NCBI GenBank assembly: GCA_035479875.1
Contig: DATIIH010000013.1
Coordinates: 46,170-110,169, forward strand
Reading direction: 5' to 3'
DNA: 64,000 nucleotides
Source of the DNA: PMNU01 sp035479875
GTDB taxonomy: Bacteria; Patescibacteriota; Saccharimonadia; Saccharimonadales; UBA4665
The notes under the pieces are model-generated. The model saw nothing but the letters and a program-made list of their open reading frames with translations, was not told the origin of the DNA and did not search any database. Below are positions 15,394-24,067 of the stretch, in pieces. The number at the start of each line of letters is the position of its first letter. The stretch's first letter is position 1. Both the position numbers and the translations under genes were made by a program.

Positions 15394-16477
15394 ACAACGC
15401 AGCCGGCAACGGCAACGGGCGACCTAAATCTTCGAATAGGTCGGCGAATAGCTGCAGACCTCGGAGATACAGCGCCTTGGTTTCTGGCTCAACCGCAGCG
15501 TGCGAAACGCGCGTGAGATACTGCATGACCGCCGAATACATAACACGGTGATATTGCTGGTCTGTAAAATAAGCCCGGAACCTCGGCATGCCGTCCATAT
15601 ACTGCTGACGGCGCCGGACTTCCAGGTGGTAACCGTTGTCTATTTCGACCAGCTCAAACTCTCCGCGCACAATGGCGTTCCAACCGTGCAAGCTCCACAG
15701 CAAGCGCCCCTGATCAACTTCGATCGGATAAGGTTCAATGCGTTGAGGGTCGATCATATAAATGACTCCGTCTTCTACCAACAAGTTGTCGGTGTGGGTG
15801 TCGCCATGGACAAAGCCAATAGCGTCCGGCGACAAATAATTGCGCAACTCGTCATCTTCTTGCACAGCGGCTACGAAACGATTCGGCCCCGGCAGTAACT
15901 TGCCGTTAACCAACACTGCCTCAGACTCCAAAAGCTTCTGCAGATACAGGAAATCTTTGGCCTTCGCATTGTACGAATTGTATTTATCAAAAAAGAAACT
16001 GTGTTCCCTAGAATTATGCAACGGGATCTTGGGGCTGCTATCAAAGAGTGCTTGGTTCTGATCGAGCGCCTTAATAATAAGATCCATCGTTTCTTGCGTC
16101 TCTTTGCCTTCGTTGGCGATGGCGATTTGCTCAATGCTGCGCGCATGCCGTAGCCAGCGGAGCAGTACAAAAGCATACGCTTCGCCAAGATGGGACGTAA
16201 TATAGTGCGGCCGTACGCTGGGTAGTGCTTTCTCATACCAGCGGGCCTCGTCGCGCGTTACCTTGGCCTCGCCAAACTCAACTTTAAGGCCATAGCGCAC
16301 ATCATCGGCGGTAAATACGAATATCATTGAGTGGGTGTTATGGCTGTCGTGCACCACAACGCGACGCGTGCTAAGCAGCCGCAGTAACTGGGCCTTAAGA
16401 TCGTCCCGCGACCGACACTGGAGCGTGGTAAGACGCTCTAATAAAGTTTTGAGTTCTTCGCCGATGTTCGCTGCCAC
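15380..16477 (-). CDS. APH/choline-kinase-like phosphotransferase
   Basis: A 365-residue kinase-like protein. The catalytic loop is GFVHGDTHTDNLL (about 220-231) and the metal-binding Asp is in MIDPQ (about 240), the HGDxHxxN...D pattern of the aminoglycoside phosphotransferase fold. It is the third gene of the ManC-PMM operon (GTG start with AGGAGG inside the preceding gene), so a small-molecule or sugar kinase role in GDP-mannose metabolism is more likely than drug resistance. Its last 14 nt overlap the convergent glmS tail. Confidence 0.75.
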   Translation of the reverse strand: MAANIGEELKTLLERLTTLQCRSRDDLKAQLLRLLSTRRVVVHDSHNTHSMIFVFTADDVRYGLKVEFGEAKVTRDEARWYEKALPSVRPHYITSHLGEAYAFVLLRWLRHARSIEQIAIANEGKETQETMDLIIKALDQNQALFDSSPKIPLHNSREHSFFFDKYNSYNAKAKDFLYLQKLLESEAVLVNGKLLPGPNRFVAAVQEDDELRNYLSPDAIGFVHGDTHTDNLLVEDGVIYMIDPQRIEPYPIEVDQGRLLWSLHGWNAIVRGEFELVEIDNGYHLEVRRRQQYMDGMPRFRAYFTDQQYHRVMYSAVMQYLTRVSHAAVEPETKALYLRGLQLFADLFEDLGRPLPLPAALSIQQ

Positions 16478-16479
16478 CC

Positions 16480-17238
16480 CTAACCTCCTGCTACGCCCAA
16501 CATGCCTCTGACCACCATGGCTGTGTCTTCCCAGCGAGCGACAGCGATGGTGTCGATGCCCAATGCCTTAACAGGATAGTCGTTGCCGCCTTCTTCGAGT
16601 TGGTCGCCAATAAATAGTAAGTCTGATTCCTTAAGTCCGGTTGTCTCTAGCAGCTTCTTCATGCCATAGCCTTTGTCGATGCCGGGTCGGAGAATATTGA
16701 GCGATGTAGTGGCGTCGATGTTAACTTCAAAGTCCGGGATCATAGCGGCCACAACTTCACGCAACTTCTTGCGCTTGGTACGGTCCGGGTCCCACGCATA
16801 TTTATCTTCTGGCTTAGCCTTCTGGCCGAGGGCAGAAAACGCGATTAGGCTCTCGCGGTCGTCGATGACCGGGCCGGCAGGGTTGGCCGGCCACATGCCT
16901 AGACTTTTAGCGCCTTTCTCGAGGGCATCAATGATGCGTTTTTTGTCTTCGTCGGGGAGCGCTTCGATATATTGGCGCACCCATTCATTCTTCGCTAAGT
17001 CGTAGCGGTAATACTGCGTACCTGCCGTAGGCATCAAATGAAAATGCGTAAATGCTGCGGCGTCGAGCGGCAAACGCTCAATAGCGTTCGCTATGATTTG
17101 CTCATACCGCCCGCCGGTTATGATGCAAATGTCATAATATTTGGTAAGCTCGACGAGCAGCTCACCCATAGTGTCAGTAATCGGTGATTTGGTGACGGCC
17201 AGTGTGTCGTCCAAGTCAAAAACGATAATTTTCTTCAT
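16480..17238 (-). CDS. HAD-IIB phosphatase/phosphomannomutase (eukaryotic PMM-like)
   Basis: A 252-residue protein with HAD motif I FDLDDTLA (7-14), motif II-like ITGG, a cap with DRESLIAFSALGQ and the distal RPGIDKGYG...FIGDQ motifs. Length and cap signature match alpha-PMM (PMM1/2 type, about 250 residues), which converts mannose-6-P to mannose-1-P. It overlaps the mannose-1-P guanylyltransferase gene by ATGA, which supports the mutase assignment. A plain HAD phosphatase remains possible. Confidence 0.8.
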   Translation of the reverse strand: MKKIIVFDLDDTLAVTKSPITDTMGELLVELTKYYDICIITGGRYEQIIANAIERLPLDAAAFTHFHLMPTAGTQYYRYDLAKNEWVRQYIEALPDEDKKRIIDALEKGAKSLGMWPANPAGPVIDDRESLIAFSALGQKAKPEDKYAWDPDRTKRKKLREVVAAMIPDFEVNIDATTSLNILRPGIDKGYGMKKLLETTGLKESDLLFIGDQLEEGGNDYPVKALGIDTIAVARWEDTAMVVRGMLGVAGG

Positions 17239-18296
17239 ATTACTTTTCCCTCATGCTCATTAGAAAGCTCTTTAACGGCATCCTTTACCAGATGCCCTAG
17301 GTCCTTACGAGCAACGACGGTGCCAGCTGGGGTAGATACGGCAATAACGTTGTCCAGACCTATAACTACCAGTGGGCGGTCGCTTTCATTACGAACGTAG
17401 GAGTTAGACGTATGCAGCACAACATTGTGCTCACCAAGGATACAGTTGCCGTTATCGTCCTTGGGCGTAACGTCATACAGGTCCCGGAAAACGCCGATGT
17501 CAGTCCAGTCGAAGCTACCTGATAGCGTTAGGAAATTCTTGAGCAGCTCATTAAAAACATAATCTAACTGGATGCCTTTAAAACCCAGGTACACTGCCTC
17601 GTATTGCTTGCGACTTTTGGTAGCCGCGAGGGCCCGATAATCACGCCATAGGTCCGGGCAATCGGCTTTGAGGGCATCGATAAAGGCGTTGAGGGTTCCA
17701 ACCAAATATCCACAGTTCAGCAGATACTCGCCGCTATCAAAAAACTTTTGGGCCAGCTCGCGGTCTGGCTTTTCTTTGAACCCGGCAGCACGGTAGACCA
17801 TATCTTCGCCCGGCATCAGCTCGGCCTTGTGGATGTAACCAAGCACCGTAGTTGGATGGGTCGGCTCAACGCCGATAAACACCGGCAGGCGATACTTTTC
17901 CGTTGCCCTGCCTGCCACCTTAAAGGCGTGAGCAAACGCTCTGGTGTCTTTGACGGCATGATCGGCCCAGGTGATGGCAATAGGCTCATCAGAATTACCC
18001 TCTTTGGCTACTCGCTCCAACACCGCCAGCAAGCAGCCGGAAGTGTTACGGCGGCCCGGCTCGACAATAAAATTCGTATCGCTAAGCTCCGATATTTGCT
18101 CTTTTACCCGGTGGGCGTGGCTTATCTCGGTAACAATATAAATTTTGTCTGGTGTTGTTAATAGCAGCGCCCTGTCGTAAGCCAGCTGGACGAGGGAGCG
18201 CTTGCCAGAAGGGGTTAGTAAATGCTTAGGGTATTCAGGCGTGGAAAGCGGCCACAAATGAGTGCCTGCGCCACCTGCGATAATAGCTACTATCAT
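17235..18296 (-). CDS. Mannose-1-phosphate guanylyltransferase (ManC-like, copy 1)
   Basis: A 353-residue nucleotidyltransferase that makes GDP-mannose from mannose-1-P and GTP. The signature loop reads GGAGTHLWPLS; the usual Arg of GTRLWPLS is His here. The sugar-phosphate loop FKEKPD and the TWADH metal motif are present. It lacks the ManC C-terminal isomerase domain. It is first in a minus-strand operon with PMM and a kinase, and divergent from copy 2. The R-to-H change may alter triphosphate binding or donor choice. Confidence 0.83.
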   Translation of the reverse strand: MIVAIIAGGAGTHLWPLSTPEYPKHLLTPSGKRSLVQLAYDRALLLTTPDKIYIVTEISHAHRVKEQISELSDTNFIVEPGRRNTSGCLLAVLERVAKEGNSDEPIAITWADHAVKDTRAFAHAFKVAGRATEKYRLPVFIGVEPTHPTTVLGYIHKAELMPGEDMVYRAAGFKEKPDRELAQKFFDSGEYLLNCGYLVGTLNAFIDALKADCPDLWRDYRALAATKSRKQYEAVYLGFKGIQLDYVFNELLKNFLTLSGSFDWTDIGVFRDLYDVTPKDDNGNCILGEHNVVLHTSNSYVRNESDRPLVVIGLDNVIAVSTPAGTVVARKDLGHLVKDAVKELSNEHEGKVI

Positions 18297-18302
18297 TGTC
18301 CC

Positions 18303-18308
18303 ATCATA
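18303..18308 (-). promoter_or_regulatory. -10 box of ManC copy 1 operon
   Basis: Minus strand TGT-TATGAT (extended -10), 6 nt, then the ATG at 18296; no SD. Confidence 0.5.
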
Positions 18309-18376
18309 ACAAAAGCCCCAGATACGGGCATAGTGTGGAGATTACACCGACGGGGCGAGCGCCCAGCGCCCTGTGC

Positions 18377-18382
18377 TACAAT
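18377..18382 (+). promoter_or_regulatory. -10 box of ManC copy 2
   Basis: TGC-TACAAT (extended -10), 8 nt, then the ATG at 18391; no SD. It shares a 94-nt divergent gap with copy 1. Confidence 0.5.
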
Positions 18383-18390
18383 TGGTTCTT

Positions 18391-19467
18391 ATGAAGTTGG
18401 TCATCTTTTGTGGGGGTAGCGGGACTCGGTTGTGGCCCCTGTCCCGACATACGTTCCCCAAACAATTCATTAAAATGTTTGATGGCAAATCGACGTTTCA
18501 GCTAGCGATTGAACGCATCGCGCCAGCGTTTGGCCTCGAAAACATAATCATAAGCACCACCAAGGCATACCGCAATTATATTACAGAGCAGATGCCAGAG
18601 CTCCCTCTCGGCAACATCATCGAAGAGCCCGAAAAACGTGACCTTGGCCCGGCTGTCGGCTTAAACTTAATCCATCTTAAAAAACTTGGCTACAGTGGCC
18701 CGGTTGCGCTACTCTGGGCCGACCACCTCATGGACAATGTACCGGAGTTCATCAACAGCCTTAAGACTGCTGAAGTCATTTGCACCGACGACCCTAAAAA
18801 GGTAGTTCTCATATCCGAAAAACCACGCTTCCCCAACAATAACCTGGGCTGGATTCATTTTGGCAAAAAGAACCTGGGCGGCAGCTATACATTCGTTGGC
18901 TTTAAGTACAAGCCCGAATTCACCACCTGCGAGGAGATGTTTAAGTCCGGGGAATGGGACTGGAACCCGGGATATATGGTGTACGATGTCGACCATGCCC
19001 TAAGCCTATACAAAACCTTTGTGCCCGAAGTCTACAGCAGTCTAATGAAGATATACGAAGCCATTGGCACCGTGCGCGAAGCGAGCGTAATTTCGGAGGT
19101 CTACCCCACCATACCCAAAATTCATCATGACCACGTCATCCCCGAAAATCTGAGCAGTGATGATGCCGTCGTAGTGCGCAGCAATATGGGCTGGTCGGAC
19201 CCAGGTACACTCTACGCGCTTAAAGAGGCACTCGTAAAAAAAGAGGCCGACAACCTTGCAATGGGCACCGTCGAAACGCTCGACACATCCGATACGATGA
19301 TTATTAACCAAGAGAAGAATAAGATCGTTACAACAGTAGGGCTGTCGGGCATGGTAATTGTTAACACCGACGATGTTCTCATTGTTGTGCCCAAAACCGA
19401 GATTCTTAAAGTTACCGAATTGGTTAATCGGCTGGCTTCAGACGCCAAGACCAAAAAATACACCTAG
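18391..19467 (+). CDS. Mannose-1-phosphate guanylyltransferase (copy 2)
   Basis: A 358-residue paralogue of the divergent gene with the canonical loop GGSGTRLWPLSR (8-19), LLWADH and a FKYKPEF substrate loop. Again there is only the nucleotidyltransferase domain. Two copies back to back suggest two related hexose-1-P substrates or differential regulation. The ATG at 18391 is preferred to GTG 18373 because the -10 box lies between them. The stop is followed 5 nt later by the ATTACACCG element. Confidence 0.86.
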   Translation: MKLVIFCGGSGTRLWPLSRHTFPKQFIKMFDGKSTFQLAIERIAPAFGLENIIISTTKAYRNYITEQMPELPLGNIIEEPEKRDLGPAVGLNLIHLKKLGYSGPVALLWADHLMDNVPEFINSLKTAEVICTDDPKKVVLISEKPRFPNNNLGWIHFGKKNLGGSYTFVGFKYKPEFTTCEEMFKSGEWDWNPGYMVYDVDHALSLYKTFVPEVYSSLMKIYEAIGTVREASVISEVYPTIPKIHHDHVIPENLSSDDAVVVRSNMGWSDPGTLYALKEALVKKEADNLAMGTVETLDTSDTMIINQEKNKIVTTVGLSGMVIVNTDDVLIVVPKTEILKVTELVNRLASDAKTKKYT

Positions 19468-19472
19468 GCGGA

Positions 19473-19482
19473 AATTACACCG
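19473..19482 (+). other. ATTACACCG element after ManC copy 2
   Basis: Same post-stop context as after the dsbA-like gene (CCTAGGCGGA..ATTACACCG). No U-tract hairpin is present. Confidence 0.35.
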
Positions 19483-19546
19483 CTACGCTGTTGTACATCT
19501 ATATACTCGCATGGTACTATAAGCAATAGAGTTATAAAATAAACAT

Positions 19547-20149
19547 ATGGTCTACAATCGTTCACAACCAGCTGCGCGCAAGCGGCCCTCACATCGTCCC
19601 AAAAAGTTGGTGGTGGTGGCTGTGCTTGTGTCGCTAGCCGGTATTGTCGCCATACTGGAGCTGACCAATACCACGCATTGGTTCCATCACAAGAGCGCAA
19701 AGTTTACGCCGTCGCCGACCGCCAATGCTAATACCAAGGGGGCGGGGGCAGTCTCACAGCCGGGGGACGGCTCGTCATCTTCAAGCAATAGTTCGTCACA
19801 GACCACGACGGGGACCTCTAAAGACCAGCAATCTGGTGTAGACCCAAACACACCATTGCAAGCGCCGACTGGCGTATTCGTAAGTAGCCACCACGTTGAC
19901 CCAGGCAGCAGTATGCAATCGGTGTGCAACACCACTTCCGGCGCAAAGTGTAGCATCAGCTTCACAAAAGATGGCGTAACCAAGTCGCTCGCCGCTCAAA
20001 CCACCGACGCAGGCGGCTCCACCTACTGGCCCTGGCAGCCAAAAGACATTGGCCTCACGCCCGGCAGCTGGACAATTACCGCCACCGCCACACTGGGTAG
20101 CCAGACAAAAACGGCAAGCGACGCCTCGCCGTTGGAGGTTTCGCAGTGA
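19547..20149 (+). CDS. Membrane-anchored secreted protein with Ser/Thr-rich linker
   Basis: A 200-residue protein: basic N-terminus, one membrane segment (about 20-40), a low-complexity Ser/Thr/Gly/Gln linker (about 52-95) and a C-terminal Ig-like beta domain (about 105-200, with a CNTTSGAKC pair). TTGTAC-18-TACTAT lies upstream (19489-19518). It overlaps the next gene by 4 nt (GTGA at 20146-20149), so the two are probably co-expressed surface proteins. Function unknown. Confidence 0.7.
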   Translation: MVYNRSQPAARKRPSHRPKKLVVVAVLVSLAGIVAILELTNTTHWFHHKSAKFTPSPTANANTKGAGAVSQPGDGSSSSSNSSSQTTTGTSKDQQSGVDPNTPLQAPTGVFVSSHHVDPGSSMQSVCNTTSGAKCSISFTKDGVTKSLAAQTTDAGGSTYWPWQPKDIGLTPGSWTITATATLGSQTKTASDASPLEVSQ

Positions 20150-22260
20150 CGTTAACCCGCAAACGAGTCATTTTTGGAAGTATCGTAAGCGTTGCGTGCA
20201 CACTGCTGTTTGGTGCTCAAGCGTTTGCCTTTACGGCCAGTCGAGTCGCCGACGACACCGTGTTTGATGACGTCGCGAGTATGAATGCGGCAAGCGTCGA
20301 CGCCTTTCTCAATACATTCCCGAGCAGCTGCATAAGCACCAACAACGGCTTTGCCGCACCCGACGTCACCGGCTACACACCAACCGGGGGCTACACTTAT
20401 GGCGGCAACGTCAGCGCCGGCACTGTGATCGACCACACCGCCGAAGCCTACGGCATTAGCCCGCGCGCACTGCTTACTACCCTCCAAAAAGAGCAAAGCT
20501 TAGTGACTGGTGGCGGCGGTTGTGGCGCCCTGGCCTACACAGGCGCTATGGGTTACGGCTGCCCGGACGGCGGCACTACCTACAGTTATTCAGGCCTCAA
20601 TCTGTACACCCTGCACGGCAACACTGCTAGCTCGGTAAGCGGTACATGTGTCAACACCGCAGCTAAGGCCGGATTCTCACAGCAACTCATCCACGGTGCT
20701 TGGCTTTTGAAGTTCGGCGAGGAACGCTCCGAAGGCAATATGAGCTGGGCGATAATCAAAACGACCACGGTTGATCGGAGCGGCAACCCCTGGCACAGTA
20801 ACTGGGACAACTCCGACGACCCCCAAAGCTGCTACAGCGGCCCGATGACTCAAGGCACGTTCCAGACCTGCCCCAGCGGCCCTACCGTATCGTACGACGG
20901 CCTCATCACTATCGACGGGCAAGCCACGCACATGGATACTGGCGCCACCGCCTCGTTGTACTGGTACACACCGCACTTCCATGGCAACCAATCGTTCGAC
21001 ACGATTTACGAAGGCTGGTTTGGCTCACCGATCATCCCCAACTATAGCTGGCAAGAGGTTGGCCAGTACGCGTATACCGACCAGACCAAAACAACTGGGG
21101 CCAGTACTATGAACATGCTGCCCGGCACCCGTGTATATGTTGGCTTTAAGGTAAAAAACACCAGCAACTACACATGGAGTAACACCGGCTTTAATCCCAT
21201 TTACGCTGGCACGTCGCAGCCGCTCGACCGCTCCAGTGGATTCTGTGACACTACCTGGGTCAGTTGCAACCGGCCAGCCGTGATGCAAGAATCGAGCGTC
21301 GCGCCGGGCGGGATTGCCACCTTTGAGTTCTGGTACCAAGCCCCGAACACGGTGGGCACCTACAATGAGCATTTTGACCTGCTGGCTGCCGGCCAAGCCT
21401 GGTTCCCGGACATCGGTCTCACCTTCCCTAGCAGCGTCACGCCGCCTACCTATAGCTGGCAAGAGGTTGGCCAGTACGCGTATACCGACCAGAACAAAAC
21501 GACGGGTGCAGGAACAACTAACCTGCAACCAGGTGATCGTGTGTATGTTGGCCTCAAGGTCCGCAATACCGGCAATGTCACCTGGAAAAACAGCGGCGCC
21601 AATCCCGTAGACCTCGGCACCGTACGCGGCGTCGACCGCACGAGCACGTACTACGATGGCAGTTGGCTGGGCGTGAACCGGCCGGCGCGCATGCAAGAAG
21701 CTACCGTAGCTCCGGGTGGGATTGCCACCTTTGAATTCTGGATGAACGCCAAAAACAACCCCGGCGCCCACGTGGAGTACTTTGCACCGGTCGTGGAAGG
21801 CGTCACGTGGATGAACGACCTGGGGGTCAACTTTTACATGAGCAACATCAACCCGATCTATTCGTGGCAGTTTATGGGTGAATACGCTTACGCCGACCAA
21901 ACTAAAGCCACCGGCAAAGGTACCACCGGCCTCGCCGCTGGCGACCGCGTATACGTTGGCTTTGTAGCTAAAAACACTGGCAACGTTACCTGGCACAACT
22001 CTGGCATAAATACGGTGAACGTAGGCATGACCCACCCGCTCGACCGCCTCAGCGCATTCTTTGACGGCTCCTGGCTCGGCCAAAACCGCCCAGCGCACAT
22101 GATTGAACCGTCGGTCGCTCCCGGCCAAAACGGCACCTTTGAATTCTGGATGAAAACTCCAGCGCAGTCCGGTATCTATCGTGAATACTTTAGCCTAGTG
22201 GCCGAAGGCACGGCCTGGATGAACGACCCCGGCATGAACTTCTATATGAGCGTTAACTAG
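20146..22260 (+). CDS. Secreted repeat protein with lysozyme-like N-terminal domain
   Basis: A 704-residue protein with GTG start and signal peptide (about 1-28, ending AQAFAF). Residues 30-298 contain SPRALLTTLQKEQSLV, AMGYGCPDGG and ATASLYWYTPH, a signature I associate with secreted actinobacterial cell-wall proteins; a peptidoglycan-active fold with Glu in LQKEQ is inferred, not shown. Three tandem domains of exactly 136 residues begin at Tyr300, Tyr436 and Tyr572 (SWQxxGxYAYxDQxKxTG...NRPAxMxExxVAPGxxxxFEFW), resembling NBR1-type Ig domains. A role in contacting a host or neighbouring cell wall is a guess. Confidence 0.75.
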   Translation: MTLTRKRVIFGSIVSVACTLLFGAQAFAFTASRVADDTVFDDVASMNAASVDAFLNTFPSSCISTNNGFAAPDVTGYTPTGGYTYGGNVSAGTVIDHTAEAYGISPRALLTTLQKEQSLVTGGGGCGALAYTGAMGYGCPDGGTTYSYSGLNLYTLHGNTASSVSGTCVNTAAKAGFSQQLIHGAWLLKFGEERSEGNMSWAIIKTTTVDRSGNPWHSNWDNSDDPQSCYSGPMTQGTFQTCPSGPTVSYDGLITIDGQATHMDTGATASLYWYTPHFHGNQSFDTIYEGWFGSPIIPNYSWQEVGQYAYTDQTKTTGASTMNMLPGTRVYVGFKVKNTSNYTWSNTGFNPIYAGTSQPLDRSSGFCDTTWVSCNRPAVMQESSVAPGGIATFEFWYQAPNTVGTYNEHFDLLAAGQAWFPDIGLTFPSSVTPPTYSWQEVGQYAYTDQNKTTGAGTTNLQPGDRVYVGLKVRNTGNVTWKNSGANPVDLGTVRGVDRTSTYYDGSWLGVNRPARMQEATVAPGGIATFEFWMNAKNNPGAHVEYFAPVVEGVTWMNDLGVNFYMSNINPIYSWQFMGEYAYADQTKATGKGTTGLAAGDRVYVGFVAKNTGNVTWHNSGINTVNVGMTHPLDRLSAFFDGSWLGQNRPAHMIEPSVAPGQNGTFEFWMKTPAQSGIYREYFSLVAEGTAWMNDPGMNFYMSVN
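21043..22257 (+). repeat. Three in-frame 408-bp repeats
   Basis: Period 408 bp (136 codons), starts 21043, 21451 and 21859. The first 42 bp of units 1 and 2 are identical (21043-21084 and 21451-21492); unit 3 has diverged. This indicates recent duplication or gene conversion between units 1 and 2. Confidence 0.85.
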
Positions 22261-22261
22261 C

Positions 22262-23029
22262 CTACTCGACAGCAGGCTCGGTTGCCTTGCGCTCGCCTTT
22301 TTTGGCGACCGCAATGATGTTTGATGCCATCGACGGACGGATGTTAAAAGCCCGGTCAATAAATTGCACCGGCCGCGGCAGCGAGTGGAACTGCGCGCCG
22401 AGCGTATCTAAAATCTCGAAGCCTTCGGCGCGCAGCATGTCGAGCAGCCCGGCTTTGTTAAATACGTGCACATGGCCCACCGGCGCCTCGCCTTTTTTAA
22501 TGCGGCCCAGCGCGCCGCTGCCAATTTTGGGCGAACGGGTAGAGACCTCGTAGAATATTGGCTGGATGCCGAGCGCAAACAACGCCCGGTTATACCAAGC
22601 CTGGAGGTTGGGGGTAGAAACGATGATCGTACCCTTGGGTTTGAGCACACGGTGACATTCTTCGAGCAAAAAGTCAGGGTTAAACAAGTGCTCAATGAGC
22701 TCGGCGGCGTACACCACGTCAAACGTCGCGTCTGGGAAGGGAAGGCCCTGCTCCAGGTCGCACCACTTGGTACTAAAACCCTGCTTTTTGGCCTGGCGCA
22801 GTTTGGATTTGGAGTAATCTACGCCCCATAGCTCAACTTTACGCCTGGCCGGCAGCGCATCACGCAGGCCCTTTAAAAAATAGCCGTCGCCGCAGCCAAT
22901 GTCTAAAATCTTTTTAGCGCCCGGCAGCTTTTTAATGTAGTCGATGGATTTTTGCTCACGCTCAAATAAAAAGCGTTGCTCGTAATGCAATTCCCATTCT
23001 TTATCATCATAGTAATCTTTAATTGGCAC
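22262..23029 (-). CDS. SAM-dependent methyltransferase (class I)
   Basis: A 255-residue Rossmann methyltransferase with motif I LDIGCGDGYF (about 42-51), acidic motif II WGVDYSK and post-I YAAELIEHL. It resembles Methyltransf_11/UbiE-like enzymes that modify glycans, lipids or their precursors. GTG start at 23029 with GGAGGGG 5 nt upstream. Set in the glycan cluster; the acceptor is unknown. It converges on the repeat-protein gene with a 1-nt gap. Confidence 0.85.
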   Translation of the reverse strand: MPIKDYYDDKEWELHYEQRFLFEREQKSIDYIKKLPGAKKILDIGCGDGYFLKGLRDALPARRKVELWGVDYSKSKLRQAKKQGFSTKWCDLEQGLPFPDATFDVVYAAELIEHLFNPDFLLEECHRVLKPKGTIIVSTPNLQAWYNRALFALGIQPIFYEVSTRSPKIGSGALGRIKKGEAPVGHVHVFNKAGLLDMLRAEGFEILDTLGAQFHSLPRPVQFIDRAFNIRPSMASNIIAVAKKGERKATEPAVE

Positions 23030-23061
23030 CGCTTCCCCTCCGGTAGTCGTTTTGTCTTCCT

Positions 23062-23067
23062 ATTGTA
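23062..23067 (-). promoter_or_regulatory. -10 box of the methyltransferase gene
   Basis: GC-TACAAT on the minus strand, about 32 nt before the GTG; here a normal SD-containing leader follows, unlike the leaderless genes. Confidence 0.4.
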
Positions 23068-23185
23068 GCGTACGACTTACGCACAATCCACCGAGCGCGC
23101 AACTCCGCTAAGAAAGACCGTAGACGGCTGGGCGTTAAGTAGCTATAGTGTAGGGATTGTGTCCTAAAACATCTGAGTGGAAAAT

Positions 23186-24067
23186 ATGAAAACAACCTAC
23201 CTATTAAAAAACTTGATGCTCGTAAGCCGCAACCGCGAGTGGCTAGTAAGTAATATTCCGTTAGGCGAAAAGGTGGCGTACTACCGCGCCTTTTTAGCGG
23301 CCTACGCACGGCTGGCGGTTAAAAAAGACAAGCGCATCCGCTACTTTGGTCATGACTTTTACTACGACAACCCGGCTACGCCGTTTAACCTGCAAAACTA
23401 TCCGTTCGAGATCACGCACAAAATCTTGCGCCACATGAAGATTACCCCCAAGCATGTGATCGACATTGGCGGCAACATTGGGCAGTTCCCGATCACTATG
23501 GCGGCCATTGTGCCAGACGCTAAAGTCGATGCCTTGGAACCCAACGGTGATATTTATAAGATTCTTAAAAAGAACGCTTCGGCCTACAACAATGTAAAGA
23601 CATACAACGTAGGCGTCGGCGCTAGCAAAGCCAGCGCTAAAATGTTTTATGAGCCGACGCGTTCTGGCGTAGGTTCGCTGCTACAGGAAAACGCCGGCGA
23701 CAAGGCTCGACTCAAAGAAATCCCCATTACCCTCGTAGACGATGTGCCTAAGCTGACCAAGCGCGACCACTACGACCTCGTAACAATCGACGTTGAAGGC
23801 TACGAAATGGAAGTGGTTAAGTGCCTGAGCGGACTCAAGACGCGCTACTTGTTTATGGAAGTTTCTACCCAGGGTCGTTCCAAAACATACCGCCATGCTA
23901 CGCTGTTCGAGAACATCAAAAAGGCGCTTGGCAACTTTGACATTGTGTATGCCACCGGCTACTCGTCTACCTCAGCGCCAACGTTCGATATTTTGTTTGA
24001 ATTTTTAGATGACGAACTGGCTGCCACAAAGCCGGAAAAACGACAGCCAAAACCTACTCTACGGTAA
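23186..24067 (+). CDS. FkbM-family methyltransferase
   Basis: A 293-residue protein with SAM motif HVIDIGGNIGQF (about 95-106), DALEPN (about 119-124) and the FkbM-type VTIDVEGYEMEVV. FkbM enzymes O-methylate sugars or polyketides, so this one probably caps or decorates the surface glycan. The ATG at 23186 follows GTGGAA; TATAGT at 23144-23149 gives a leader of about 30 nt. It overlaps the convergent giant glycosyltransferase gene by 14 nt. Confidence 0.87.
   Translation: MKTTYLLKNLMLVSRNREWLVSNIPLGEKVAYYRAFLAAYARLAVKKDKRIRYFGHDFYYDNPATPFNLQNYPFEITHKILRHMKITPKHVIDIGGNIGQFPITMAAIVPDAKVDALEPNGDIYKILKKNASAYNNVKTYNVGVGASKASAKMFYEPTRSGVGSLLQENAGDKARLKEIPITLVDDVPKLTKRDHYDLVTIDVEGYEMEVVKCLSGLKTRYLFMEVSTQGRSKTYRHATLFENIKKALGNFDIVYATGYSSTSAPTFDILFEFLDDELAATKPEKRQPKPTLR

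Noticed and set aside
21025..22128. 367-codon minus-strand open frame
   Set aside because: Antisense to the three-repeat secreted protein; its openness mirrors the codon bias of the real frame, and it repeats with the same 408-bp period.
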